Below, piece by piece: positions 41,868 to 50,406 of a stretch of 64,000 bases of DNA. Position numbers and translations under genes: made by a program. The DNA is from Maritimibacter harenae (lineage in GTDB: Bacteria > Pseudomonadota > Alphaproteobacteria > Rhodobacterales > Rhodobacteraceae). Where the stretch lies: positions 168,346-232,345 of the forward strand of contig NZ_WTUX01000010.1 in assembly GCF_009882975.1 (NCBI RefSeq), written 5' to 3'. Within the stretch, counting starts at the first letter, position 1. Each line of letters begins with the position of its first letter. The notes under the pieces are model-generated. The model did not search any database and was not told the origin of the DNA. It saw only the letters and a list, made by a program, of their open reading frames with translations.

Positions 41868-41957
41868 TTGACGATAAGGCGAAACGGGACTCCCGGTTTC
41901 ACCGGAAAACCGGAAAACCGGAAAACCGGAAAACCGGAAAACCGGAAAACCGGAAAA
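41868..41957 (+). repeat. CCGGAAAA tandem array with conserved leader, locus 1
   Basis: Seven exact copies of the 8-bp unit CCGGAAAA (41902-41957). Directly upstream is CCGGTTTCA and, 25 bp before that, GGTTGAC at 41866-41872. The same leader at the same spacing precedes the second array near the window end. Lies in the gap between the small membrane protein gene and the end of the M3 peptidase gene. Confidence 0.92.
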
Positions 41958-42029
41958 GTGAAAAATGGGTGAGAGCGGGAGAGACGGAGGCCAACGGGCC
42001 GTGTGCCCGTCCGCCCCGCGCAAACCCTC

Positions 42030-44054
42030 CTACTCGGCCGCGACGAGCCCGCGCCCGCGCAGCAGCGCCTCGACCTCCGGCATCTTGCCCCGGAACGCGG
42101 TGTAGAGCACGTCCGCCTCCTCGGTCCCGCCGCGCGACAGGATGTTCGTCTCCAGCCTGTCGGCCATCGCCGGGTCGAACGGGTCGCCGGTTTCGCGGAA
42201 CGCTTCGAAGGCGTCCTCGTCCATCACTTCGGACCACATGTAGCTGTAGTAGCCCGAGGAATACCCGTCGCCGGAGAACACGTGCGCGAAATGCGGCGTG
42301 GCGTGGCGCATGCGGATGGCGCGCGGCATGCCGATCTCTTCGAGCACCTCGGCCTGTTTCTGCATCGGGTCCGCGGGCGCGGCGCCGCGGTGGAACTCCA
42401 GGTCGACCAGCGCCGAGGCGACATATTCCACGGTCCGGAACCCGGCATCGTAATTCGCGGTGGCCAGCACCCGGTCGAGCAGGTCGTCGGGCATCGGTTC
42501 GCCCGTCCGCGCATGCGTCGCGTATTTCGAAAGCACCTCCGGCACCTCCAGCCAGTGTTCGAACAACTGGCTCGGCAGCTCGACGAAGTCGCGTGCGACC
42601 GAGGTGCCCGACAGGCTTTCATAGCGCACGTCCGACAGGATCTGGTGCAGCGCGTGGCCGAACTCGTGAAACAGCGTGCGCGCGTCGTCGTAACTCAGAA
42701 GCGCGGGCTTGCCGGGCTCGGGCTTGGCGAAGTTGCAGGTGTTCACCACGATCGGGCGCTGGTCCGCGGCCTTCGACTGGCTGCGCATGGTCGAGCACCA
42801 CGCGCCCGAGCGCTTCGAGCCGCGCGCGAAGTAGTCACCCATGAACACCGCCAGGTGTTCGCCGTCCCGCGTGACCTCGAAGGCTTTGACATCAGGGTGC
42901 GGCACGGCCACGTCGAGCGGCCGGAACTCCAGCCCGAAAAGCCGCCCGGCGACGCCGAACGCGGCCTCGATCATGCGGTCGAGCTGGAAGTAGGGTTTCA
43001 CCTGCGCTTCATCGAGCGCGAATTCGGCCTGCCGGCGTTTCTCGGAATAATAGTGCCAGTCCCAGGGCTCGAGCGGCGCGGGGTGCCCGTCGGCGACCAG
43101 CAGGGCCTCAAGCGCCTCGGCATCGGCGAGGGCCGAGTCACGGGCGGGTGTCCAGACCTGCGTCAACAGCTCGGCCACCGCCTCGGGCGTGCCGGCCATC
43201 TCGGGTTCGAGCTTGTAGGCCGCGAAGCTTTCGTAGCCCAGCAGCCTTGCGCGCTCTTCGCGCAGCTTGAGGATCTCGGCCGCGATGGCCCGGTTGTCGG
43301 ACGCGCCGCCGTTGGCGCCGCGCGACACGTAGGCCTCGTAGGCCCGCTTGCGCAGGGCGCGCCTGGGCGAGGCGGCGAGGAACGGGGTGATGAGCGAACG
43401 CGACAGGGTCACGACCGGCCCGCCGACGCCCCGGTCCTCGCCCGCCGCGCGGGCCGTGTCGACCAGGTCTTCGGGCAGCCCCTCGAGGTCGGCCTCGGAA
43501 AGCTCCATGTACCACGACCGTTCATCGGCCAGCAGGTTCTGGGTGAACTGGGTGCCGAGCACCGCCAGGCGTTCCATCACCGCGCGGTAGCGGTCCCGGT
43601 CGGCCCCTTCGAGCAGCGCGCCCGCGCGCACGAAGCGGCGGCGGGTGACGTGCAGCAGCCGGGCCTGCTCGGCATCGAGGTCGAGCGTCTCGCGCTCCTG
43701 CCACAGCGCCTCGATCCGCGCGAACAGGTCCGCGTTCAGCAGGATGTCCGAGGCATAGGCGGCGAGCATCGGCGAGAAGTCCCGCTGTAACGCCTCGCGC
43801 CGCTCGTTCGCGTCCGAGCCCGCCAAGTTGAAGAAGACGCCCAGCACCTTCGACAGCGTGGCATCGGCATGTTCCAGCGCCTCGATCGTGTTGGCGAAGG
43901 TGGGCGGCTCGTCCGAGCCGGCGATCGCCGCGACGTTGGCGCGCGCCTCCTCCAGCGCGGTCTCGACCGCCGGGGCGAAATCGTCATCGGTGATGGCGTC
44001 GAACGGGGGCAGGTTGAAGGGCGTGTCCCAGTCGGACAGAAGCGGGTTGGTCAT
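42030..44054 (-). CDS. M3 family oligopeptidase (oligopeptidase A-like)
   Basis: Zinc metallopeptidase that degrades short peptides in the cytoplasm; 674 aa, the normal length. Zinc motif HEFGH (TLFHEFGHALHQ) with the downstream Glu in FVELPSQLFEHW; GGGCEPCMY-type regions replaced by the usual SYGYYSYMWSEVMDEDAF (here YSSGYYSYMWSEVM). No signal peptide. Oligopeptidase A (PrlC) versus Dcp cannot be fully separated by eye; the N terminus (NPLLSDWDTPFNLPPFDAI) favours the Dcp/OpdA group with a short leader. Monocistronic. Confidence 0.9.
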   Translation of the reverse strand: MTNPLLSDWDTPFNLPPFDAITDDDFAPAVETALEEARANVAAIAGSDEPPTFANTIEALEHADATLSKVLGVFFNLAGSDANERREALQRDFSPMLAAYASDILLNADLFARIEALWQERETLDLDAEQARLLHVTRRRFVRAGALLEGADRDRYRAVMERLAVLGTQFTQNLLADERSWYMELSEADLEGLPEDLVDTARAAGEDRGVGGPVVTLSRSLITPFLAASPRRALRKRAYEAYVSRGANGGASDNRAIAAEILKLREERARLLGYESFAAYKLEPEMAGTPEAVAELLTQVWTPARDSALADAEALEALLVADGHPAPLEPWDWHYYSEKRRQAEFALDEAQVKPYFQLDRMIEAAFGVAGRLFGLEFRPLDVAVPHPDVKAFEVTRDGEHLAVFMGDYFARGSKRSGAWCSTMRSQSKAADQRPIVVNTCNFAKPEPGKPALLSYDDARTLFHEFGHALHQILSDVRYESLSGTSVARDFVELPSQLFEHWLEVPEVLSKYATHARTGEPMPDDLLDRVLATANYDAGFRTVEYVASALVDLEFHRGAAPADPMQKQAEVLEEIGMPRAIRMRHATPHFAHVFSGDGYSSGYYSYMWSEVMDEDAFEAFRETGDPFDPAMADRLETNILSRGGTEEADVLYTAFRGKMPEVEALLRGRGLVAAE

Positions 44055-44121
44055 GGCGCGTCTCCTTTGCGCCAGAGCTATGTGCGCCGCGGCCGAACGT
44101 CCAGAGCGCGCCGCGCGAATG

Positions 44122-45156
44122 TCACGTCTGCGTGCCGCAGACCGGGCAATCCGCCCGCCGCTTGAGCTTTATCAGCCGCGTGTCGCCGTAGAGCGCGTCG
44201 TAGATCAGCATCCGGCCGCGCAGCCCCTCGCCGGCCTGCGTGATCGCTTTCACCGCCTCGACGGCCATCATCGAGCCCACCACACCCGGCAGAGGCGACA
44301 GCACGCCCGCCTCGGCGCAGGAGGGGGCCAGCCCTTCGGCGGGGGCCTCCGGGAACACGCATGCGTAGCACGGCGTGCCGCGCGCCGGGTCCCAGACCGA
44401 GATCTGCCCTTCCCACTGCGTCAGTGCCGCGCCGATCACAGGTTTGCCCAACTTGGCCGCGACGCGGTTCACGAGGTAGCGGGTGTCGAAATTGTCCGAT
44501 CCTTCGAGGATCAGGTCGTAGTCGGCGAACAGCTCCTCGGCGATCTCCTCGGTCAGGCGCCGGTTGTAGGGGCGCACGGTGACATACGGGTTCTGCGCCT
44601 TCATCGCGGCCTCGGCCGAGAACACCTTGGGCGTGCCAAGTGCCGCGTCGGGATGGATCACCTGGCGTTGCAGGTTGGAATTGTCCACCACGTCGTCGTC
44701 GATCACCCCCAGGGTGCCGACCCCGGCCCCGGCGAGGTAGAGCAGGGCGGGCGATCCCAGCCCCCCGGCACCGACGACCAGCACGCGTGCCTCCTTCAGC
44801 GCCTTCTGGCCGGTGCCGCCGATCTCGCGCAATACGATGTGGCGGGCGTAGCGGTCGAGCTCGGTGTCGTTGAAGGGCCCCGACGGGGTCGCCTCGGCCG
44901 GTCTGGCCCGGGCGCGCAGCGCCCGCAGGCCCCGGCCGTAGCCCGCGATGGCGATCAGCACGCCCACGAGCGTCGCCCATCCCGCGAAGGTGCCGCCGAA
45001 CAGGCGCGGCAGCGGATGGGTGGGGGGCAGGACCGCGTGGGCCAGCAGAACGGCGGCCAGCAGGATACCGATCAGCACCCAGCGGCGCGAGGTCGGGACC
45101 TTGAACAGCACCCCGAGCCCCCAGATCGCCCCGACCGCGATCAGGACATAGATCAT
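44122..45156 (-). CDS. ThiF/MoeB/HesA-family adenylyltransferase with N-terminal membrane domain
   Basis: 344 aa. The first 78 residues hold three membrane helices (about 1-17, 26-42, 55-75), unusual for this family. Then the E1-like fold: LDRYARHIVLREIGG, nucleotide loop GAGGLGSPALL (129-139), DDDVVDNSNLQRQVIH, EGSDNFDTRYLVN, and two CxxC zinc pairs (CYAC and CPVC). Such enzymes adenylate the C terminus of a ubiquitin-like sulphur carrier (ThiS, MoaD). No rhodanese domain and no carrier gene adjacent. ATGA overlap with dut upstream. Partner unknown. Confidence 0.83.
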   Translation of the reverse strand: MIYVLIAVGAIWGLGVLFKVPTSRRWVLIGILLAAVLLAHAVLPPTHPLPRLFGGTFAGWATLVGVLIAIAGYGRGLRALRARARPAEATPSGPFNDTELDRYARHIVLREIGGTGQKALKEARVLVVGAGGLGSPALLYLAGAGVGTLGVIDDDVVDNSNLQRQVIHPDAALGTPKVFSAEAAMKAQNPYVTVRPYNRRLTEEIAEELFADYDLILEGSDNFDTRYLVNRVAAKLGKPVIGAALTQWEGQISVWDPARGTPCYACVFPEAPAEGLAPSCAEAGVLSPLPGVVGSMMAVEAVKAITQAGEGLRGRMLIYDALYGDTRLIKLKRRADCPVCGTQT

Positions 45157-45620
45157 GTCGTCCCCGTCGAGCCGAAGCCGCCTGCGCCCCGGTCGCTGTC
45201 GCCCAGCGATCCGACGACGTCGAAGGCCGCCTGCACCACGGGCGCGATGATCGCCTGCGCGATCCGGTCGCCATGCGCGATGGTGTAGGGATCCGCCCCG
45301 AAATTGACCAGCAGCACGCCCAGCGGCCCGCGATAATCGCTGTCGATGGTCCCCGGCGTGTTGGGCAGCGACAGGCCGTGCTTCAACGCGAGGCCCGAGC
45401 GCGGCCGGATCTGCATCTCGTAGCCCGCCGGGATCTCGACGCGCAGGCCGGTGGGGATGATCCGCCGCTCCATCGGGGCCAGCGTGATCCCGGCCGCCCG
45501 GTCCTCGGGGGCGAGGTTCGCGCGGATGTCGGCCCCGGCCGCGCCGCCGGTTTCGTAGGAGGGCAGGGCGATCGCCGGGTCGGCCCAGTCTTCGCGCAGC
45601 ACGCGCACCGTCACGCTCAT
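45153..45620 (-). CDS. dut: dUTP diphosphatase (dUTPase)
   Basis: Hydrolyses dUTP to dUMP and pyrophosphate, keeping uracil out of DNA and supplying dTMP synthesis; cytoplasmic trimer, 155 aa. The five dUTPase motifs are visible: AGADIRAN, RPRSGLALKHG, NTPGTIDSDYRGPLGVLLVNFG, GDRIAQAI and the C-terminal RGAGGFGSTG. Overlaps the coaBC stop and the ThiF-like start by four bases each (ATGA). Confidence 0.95.
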   Translation of the reverse strand: MSVTVRVLREDWADPAIALPSYETGGAAGADIRANLAPEDRAAGITLAPMERRIIPTGLRVEIPAGYEMQIRPRSGLALKHGLSLPNTPGTIDSDYRGPLGVLLVNFGADPYTIAHGDRIAQAIIAPVVQAAFDVVGSLGDSDRGAGGFGSTGTT

Positions 45621-46813
45621 GCCAGCGCCTCCGCGATCCGGGCGGCAAGCTTGCGTGCCACCTCGACCTTGCCCATGCGCGGCCAGTCCTCGGCCCCCTC
45701 GGACGAGATCAGGACGATGGCGTTCTCGGAGCCACCCATGATGCCGGTCTCCGGCGACACGTCGTTCGCCACGATCCAGTCGCAGCCCTTGCGCGTGCGC
45801 TTCGCGGTCGCGTTGTCGACCACGTCGTTCGTCTCGGCGGCGAAGCCCACGACGAGCGCGGGACGTCCCTCTTTCATCTGGCTCACGCGGGCCAGGATGT
45901 CCGGGTTCTCCGCGAAATCGAGCATGGGCATCACGCCCGACGCATCTTTCTTGATCTTCTTGTCCGCGGCCTGCGTGACGCGCCAATCGGCGACGGCGGC
46001 GGCGAAGATCGCCGCGTCGGCGGGCAGGGCGCCCTCGACGGCCTCGAGCATCTGGCGCGCGGTCTCGACCTCGATCACGTGGACGCCCCGGGGGCGCGCG
46101 GCATCCGCCGGGCCGGTCACGAAGGTCACCGCGGCCCCCAGCGCGGCCAGAGCCTCGGCGATCGCCGTGCCCTGCGCGCCGGACGACCGGTTGGCGATGT
46201 AGCGCACCGGGTCGATGGGCTCATGCGTCGGGCCGGAGGTGACCACCACGTGCTTGCCTTTGAGCGGTCCGTCCGCGAGCGCGCCGGCGATCGCATCGGC
46301 GATCTCGTCCGGCTCCACCAGCCGGCCGTAGCCGAATTCGCCGCAGGCCATCGCGCCTTCGACGGGACCGGCGAAAAGCACGCCGTCCCCGGCCAGTGTC
46401 TCCACGTTGCGCTGCACCGCCGGATGTTCCCACATCCGCACGTTCATCGCGGGGGCGACCAGCACGCGCTTGTCGGTGGCCAGGAGCAGCGTCGAGGCGA
46501 GGTCGTCGGCCAGCCCGTTGGCCATCTTGCCCAGCAGATCGGCGGTGGCCGGTGCGACGACGACAAGGTCGGCGTCCCGGCTGAGCTCGATGTGACCCAT
46601 CTCCGCCTCGTCGGTAAGGTCGAAGAGATCGGTATAGACCTTTTCGGCGGCCAGCGCGGAGGCCGAGAGCGGCGTAACGAATTCCTGGCCCGCGCGAGTG
46701 ACGACCGGCACGACGCTCGCCCCCCGTTCGCGCAGGGTGCGGATCAGCGTGAGTGACTTGAACGCCGCCACCCCGCCGCCGATGATCAGAAGAATACGTT
46801 TTCCAGCGAGCAT
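45617..46813 (-). CDS. coaBC: Bifunctional phosphopantothenoylcysteine decarboxylase/phosphopantothenate-cysteine ligase
   Basis: Two consecutive steps of coenzyme A synthesis; 398 aa. N-terminal FMN-dependent CoaC domain (about 1-185) with the substrate-recognition clamp APAMNVRMW; C-terminal CTP-dependent CoaB domain (about 190-398) with VVTSGPTHEPIDPVRYIANRSSG, AAVADWRV and the KIKK motif. First gene of coaBC-dut-thiF, with a 36-bp gap from the upstream ChaN-like gene on the same strand. CoaBC-dut adjacency is common in proteobacteria. Confidence 0.95.
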   Translation of the reverse strand: MLAGKRILLIIGGGVAAFKSLTLIRTLRERGASVVPVVTRAGQEFVTPLSASALAAEKVYTDLFDLTDEAEMGHIELSRDADLVVVAPATADLLGKMANGLADDLASTLLLATDKRVLVAPAMNVRMWEHPAVQRNVETLAGDGVLFAGPVEGAMACGEFGYGRLVEPDEIADAIAGALADGPLKGKHVVVTSGPTHEPIDPVRYIANRSSGAQGTAIAEALAALGAAVTFVTGPADAARPRGVHVIEVETARQMLEAVEGALPADAAIFAAAVADWRVTQAADKKIKKDASGVMPMLDFAENPDILARVSQMKEGRPALVVGFAAETNDVVDNATAKRTRKGCDWIVANDVSPETGIMGGSENAIVLISSEGAEDWPRMGKVEVARKLAARIAEALA

Positions 46814-46849
46814 CAGACCCTCCCCCGCGCCGCGACCGGGCGCCTCATT

Positions 46850-47629
46850 CTATCGGAACGCTGCACAGGGGTCCTCCCGCTCGGCCGGTGCGGCATCGAG
46901 CACGACGTCGAAGCCCCCGTCGGGCGTGTCGCCGCCTTCGCCCTGTCCGAGCGTGGCGACCGTGACCTCCGGGCGCACCCGGGCGATGTAGCTGGGCACG
47001 CCCCAGTCGGCGCGCGCGTGGCCGTTGCCGGTGATGACCGCGACCGGCCCCCCGGTCTCGTCCAGCGCGGTGAGCGCGGCTCGGGCGAGCGTCGCGTCGC
47101 GCAGGCGTTGCAGATCGACCATACCCGGCAGAAGCTCCACCGGCAGCGCGCCGCAATGCGCGTCCATCTGCAGGTTCAGCCGGTCGGCGAGCTCTTCCGT
47201 CGGCAGCTCGGCGGTCAGGCCATACGCCTCGGCCTGCTGTCCGAAGGCCCGGGCCACGCCGATCTTGATCGCGTTGCGGGTTTCGTCGCGCGGAACGGCG
47301 GCGCCGACGATCCGCGCCTCGTTCGCGGCGGTGAAGATCGGGTAGTACATGTCGAAGTCGGGCCACCCGGCCTCTTCCCACTCGAGAAGCGCGGCAAGCG
47401 CGTCGGCCGTGTCCGGGCGTCCCCCGTCCAGCCGGCCGGCCTGCGCGGGGGTGAGCATTTCGAAGACCACCGCCGTGGGGGCGATGTCCGCGATCGCCTC
47501 GGCCTGGGCCGCGTGGTGCGCCGCGTTGTCATGCACCTCGCCCAGCACGAACACGTCCGCATCGACCCCCGAGAAAGGGCTGGCCCATGCTGCCGAGGGC
47601 AGGAAAAGACAAAGGAGAATCCGCCACAT
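46850..47629 (-). CDS. ChaN-like family exported protein (haem-binding/uptake)
   Basis: 259 aa, signal peptide 1-16 (LPSAAWA|SP). PF04187-type fold: DADVFVLGEVHDNAAHH, VVFEMLTPAQAG, FDMYYPIFTAANE, GPVAVITGNGHARADWGVP. ChaN of Campylobacter is a haem-binding lipoprotein; here no lipobox cysteine is at the signal end, so a soluble periplasmic protein is likelier. On the same strand and 36 bp upstream of coaBC; divergent from cobU. Confidence 0.8.
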   Translation of the reverse strand: MWRILLCLFLPSAAWASPFSGVDADVFVLGEVHDNAAHHAAQAEAIADIAPTAVVFEMLTPAQAGRLDGGRPDTADALAALLEWEEAGWPDFDMYYPIFTAANEARIVGAAVPRDETRNAIKIGVARAFGQQAEAYGLTAELPTEELADRLNLQMDAHCGALPVELLPGMVDLQRLRDATLARAALTALDETGGPVAVITGNGHARADWGVPSYIARVRPEVTVATLGQGEGGDTPDGGFDVVLDAAPAEREDPCAAFR

Positions 47630-47703
47630 GCGCCCAATGTGGCCCGTCGCTCTCCGGGCGGCAAGTGCTTCCCCTCGGGCGCAGGCTTTGCTACCGCTCC
47701 ACC

Positions 47704-48246
47704 ATGTCGATCGCGCTGCCACCACTCACGCTGATCGTCGGGGGCGCGGCCTCCGGCAAGTCGGCCTATGCCGAGCGGCTGATGACCGCCACGCGCCGCC
47801 CTCTGACCTACATCGCCACGGCCGAGGCCTATGACGACGAGATGCGCGACAAGATCGCGGCCCACAAGGCGCGGCGCGGCCCGGACTGGACCACGGTGGA
47901 GGCGCCGCGCGACCTTGTCGCGCCGCTGCGCCAGGCCGATCCCACGGACGCGATCCTCATCGATTGCGCCAGCCTGTGGTTGACCAATCACCTGCTGGGC
48001 GAGTCCGACCTGGTGGCCGAGGGCGACATGCTGATCGCAGCGCTGGAGGCATGCGCCGCCCCGGTCGTGGTCGTCACGAACGAGGTCGGCGCCGGGATCG
48101 TCCCCGAAAACGCGCTCGCCCGCCGGTTCCGTGCGGCGCAGGGGGTGCTTAACCAACGGCTCGCCGCACATGCCGACCAGGTTTTCACCGTGATCGCCGG
48201 GTTGCCGCTTGCCCTGAAGGGCACTCTGCCGGAGCTCGCCCCATGA
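47704..48246 (+). CDS. cobU: Bifunctional adenosylcobinamide kinase/adenosylcobinamide-phosphate guanylyltransferase
   Basis: Late cobalamin nucleotide-loop assembly: phosphorylates adenosylcobinamide and attaches GMP; 180 aa. P-loop GGAASGKS (13-20), guanylylation His in AAHKARRG, DCASLWLTNHLL and TNEVGAGIVPENALAR are diagnostic. Overlaps the next gene by four bases (ATGA). Other cob genes are not in the window; MeaB encoded at 32 kb serves a B12 enzyme. Confidence 0.94.
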   Translation: MSIALPPLTLIVGGAASGKSAYAERLMTATRRPLTYIATAEAYDDEMRDKIAAHKARRGPDWTTVEAPRDLVAPLRQADPTDAILIDCASLWLTNHLLGESDLVAEGDMLIAALEACAAPVVVVTNEVGAGIVPENALARRFRAAQGVLNQRLAAHADQVFTVIAGLPLALKGTLPELAP

Positions 48247-48815
48247 CCCGGTTCTGGTGGGTGCGCCACGGTCCGACGCATCAGAAAGGCATGGTGGGGT
48301 GGAGCGACGTGCCCGCGTTCCTCGACGACACCGACGCGCTCGCCCGCCTCGACGCGCACCTGCCGCGCGCGCCGGTGGTGTCCTCGGACCTCGTGCGCTG
48401 TGTCACCACCGCCGACGCGATCCAGAACGGGCGCCCGCGCCTGCCGCACGACGCGGGGCTGCGCGAGCTCAACTTCGGAGACTGGGAGCTGCGCACCGCC
48501 GCCGAGATCGAAGCGGCCGAGGGCGACACGATCCGCACCTTCTGGGAGCGCCCGGACCTCAACCGTCCGCCGAACGGCGAAAGCTGGACCGACATGACCG
48601 GCCGCGTGGGCGCGGCGGTCGACCGCCTGGCCGCAGACGCTGACGGTGATCTCATCGTCGTGGCCCATTTCGGAGCCATCCTCGGGCAGGTCCAACGTGC
48701 GCTGGGTTGCCCGGTGGGCGAGGTGCTGGGCCACCGGATCGAGAACCTGTCGGTCACGCGCCTGGCCTTCGACGGCGCGCGCTGGCACGCCGAGGCGATC
48801 AACCACCTGCCGTGA
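48243..48815 (+). CDS. Histidine phosphatase, probable alpha-ribazole phosphatase (CobC-like)
   Basis: 190 aa, phosphoglycerate-mutase-like fold with RHG at 8-10 (WWVRHGPTHQ), RELNFGDWEL and second catalytic His in VVAHFGAILGQ. Translationally coupled to cobU by a 4-bp overlap, which favours the CobC role (dephosphorylating alpha-ribazole-5-phosphate, or the last step on cobalamin phosphate). Without that context, a generic phosphatase could not be excluded. Confidence 0.85.
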   Translation: MTRFWWVRHGPTHQKGMVGWSDVPAFLDDTDALARLDAHLPRAPVVSSDLVRCVTTADAIQNGRPRLPHDAGLRELNFGDWELRTAAEIEAAEGDTIRTFWERPDLNRPPNGESWTDMTGRVGAAVDRLAADADGDLIVVAHFGAILGQVQRALGCPVGEVLGHRIENLSVTRLAFDGARWHAEAINHLP

Positions 48816-48829
48816 CGCGCCCCGCGGGG

Positions 48830-48880
48830 GGTTAACCATTCGCTAACCACCGCTGGCTTAACTTTCGTTAACCACCAGCG
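48830..48880 (+). promoter_or_regulatory. CtrA-box-like sites upstream of comM
   Basis: TTAACCATTCGCTAA (48832-48846) matches the CtrA full site TTAA-N7-TTAA with one mismatch and contains the preferred TTAACCAT half. A second pair TTAA-N6-TTAA (48858-48871) sits inside an inverted repeat CGCTGG..CCAGCG (48851-48880). All lie 12-60 bp before the comM start. CtrA is known to control comM and other competence genes in Rhodobacter capsulatus; binding here is inferred. Confidence 0.5.
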
Positions 48881-48891
48881 AGGGGAGCAGC

Positions 48892-50403
48892 ATGGTCGCA
48901 CGCGCCTACACCGTGGCGTTCGAGGGGGTCGAGGCGCGGCCGGTCGAGGTGCAATGCGCCCTGTCGCCGGGGGTGCCCGCGTTCTCGATCGTCGGGCTGC
49001 CCGACAAGGCGGTCAGCGAGGCGCGCGACCGGGTGCGCGCGGCGCTGTCGGCGATGGCGATCGCGCTGCCCGCGCGCAAGATCACGATCAACCTGTCGCC
49101 AGCCGACCTGCCCAAGGAAGGCTCGCATTTCGATCTGCCCATCGCGATGGCGCTCCTGGCCGCGATCGGGGTGATCCCGGAAGACGACGTGGCGCAGGCC
49201 GTGGCGCTGGGCGAACTGTCGCTCGATGGCTCACTGGTGCCGGTGATCGGAGCCCTGCCGGCGGCGATGGCCGCCGCCGAAGACGACCGCGCGCTGGTCT
49301 GCCCGCAGGCCTGCGGGGCCGAGGCGGCTTGGGTCGGCGCGGCGCAGGTGCTGGCCGCCGGGACGCTCGCCGCCGTCGTCCAGCACTTCACCGGACAATC
49401 CCCGCTGGCCCCTGCCGACCCGGGCGAGGTGCGTGACGAAGCGGGGGGGCGCGACCTTGCCGACGTGAAGGGCCAGGAGCGGGCCAAGCGCGCGCTCGAG
49501 ATCGCCGCGGCCGGGCGTCACCACCTTCTGATGACCGGCGCGCCGGGGTCGGGCAAGTCCATGCTCGCCGCGCGCCTGCCGTCGATCCTGCCACCGCTCA
49601 CCCCTGCCGAGGCTTTGGAGACCTCGATGATCCATTCACTGGCCGGGCTGATCGACGAGGGCGGGATTTCCCGCAGCCGGCCCTTCCGCGATCCGCACCA
49701 CACCGCCTCGATGGCCTCCATCGTGGGCGGCGGGCGCGGCGCGAAACCGGGCGAGATATCGCTCGCCCACAACGGCGTGCTGTTTCTCGACGAGTTGCCG
49801 GAATTCGCCCGCCCGGTGCTGGAGACCCTGCGCCAGCCGGTCGAAACCGGCGAGGTGGTGGTGGCGCGGGCCAATGCGCACGTGCGCTATCCCTGCCGTT
49901 TCATGCTGATTGCGGCCGCCAATCCCTGCCGCTGCGGGCACCTGGCCGATGCGAGCCGCGCCTGCGCCCGCGCGCCGGCCTGCGGCGAGGATTACCTGGG
50001 CCGCATCTCGGGCCCGCTCATCGACCGGTTCGACCTGCGACTGGACGTGCCGCCGGTCGCCATCTCCGACCTCGACCTCGCGCCGTCGGGCGAAACCTCG
50101 GCCACCGTCGCGGCACGGGTCGCGGCTGCCCGCGCGGTGCAGGAGACGCGGTTCGACGCCACGCCCGCCCGCACAAACGCCGACGCGGAGGGCAACCTTT
50201 TGGGCGACATCGCCCAGCCTGCGGCCGAGGCGCAGGAAATGCTGATGAAGGCCGCGGACCGGTTCAACCTGTCCGCGCGCGGCTATCACCGGGTGCTTCG
50301 GGTCGCGCGCACCATCGCGGACCTCGACGGGGCGGACACGATCGCCGCGCCCCACGTGGCCGAGGCGCTGTCCTACCGGCTGCCCGCCGGCGTCATGGCC
50401 TGA
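48892..50403 (+). CDS. comM: ComM/YifB family AAA+ ATPase (Mg-chelatase-like)
   Basis: Hexameric helicase that promotes branch migration of incoming ssDNA during natural transformation; 503 aa. N-terminal Lon-like fold (VQCALSPGVPAFSIVGLPDKAVSEARDRV; KITINLSPADLPKEG), P-loop GAPGSGKS (about 219-226), Walker B NGVLFLDELPEF, NPCRCGHL zinc-like motif and C-terminal LSARGYHRVLRVARTIADL. AGGGGAG precedes the ATG. Monocistronic. The presence of CtrA-like sites suggests co-regulation with competence or gene-transfer functions. Confidence 0.93.
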   Translation: MVARAYTVAFEGVEARPVEVQCALSPGVPAFSIVGLPDKAVSEARDRVRAALSAMAIALPARKITINLSPADLPKEGSHFDLPIAMALLAAIGVIPEDDVAQAVALGELSLDGSLVPVIGALPAAMAAAEDDRALVCPQACGAEAAWVGAAQVLAAGTLAAVVQHFTGQSPLAPADPGEVRDEAGGRDLADVKGQERAKRALEIAAAGRHHLLMTGAPGSGKSMLAARLPSILPPLTPAEALETSMIHSLAGLIDEGGISRSRPFRDPHHTASMASIVGGGRGAKPGEISLAHNGVLFLDELPEFARPVLETLRQPVETGEVVVARANAHVRYPCRFMLIAAANPCRCGHLADASRACARAPACGEDYLGRISGPLIDRFDLRLDVPPVAISDLDLAPSGETSATVAARVAAARAVQETRFDATPARTNADAEGNLLGDIAQPAAEAQEMLMKAADRFNLSARGYHRVLRVARTIADLDGADTIAAPHVAEALSYRLPAGVMA

Positions 50404-50406
50404 GCG

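Noticed and set aside
41902..41957. Possible CRISPR-like array
   Set aside because: Units are only 8 bp, contiguous, with no spacers and no cas genes. A simple tandem repeat.
41899..42237. Minus-strand frame encoding repeated FPVFRFSG peptide from the CCGGAAAA array
   Set aside because: No ribosome-binding site or conserved domain; most of the frame is a shadow of the M3 peptidase end and the repeat. Treated as noncoding repeat.
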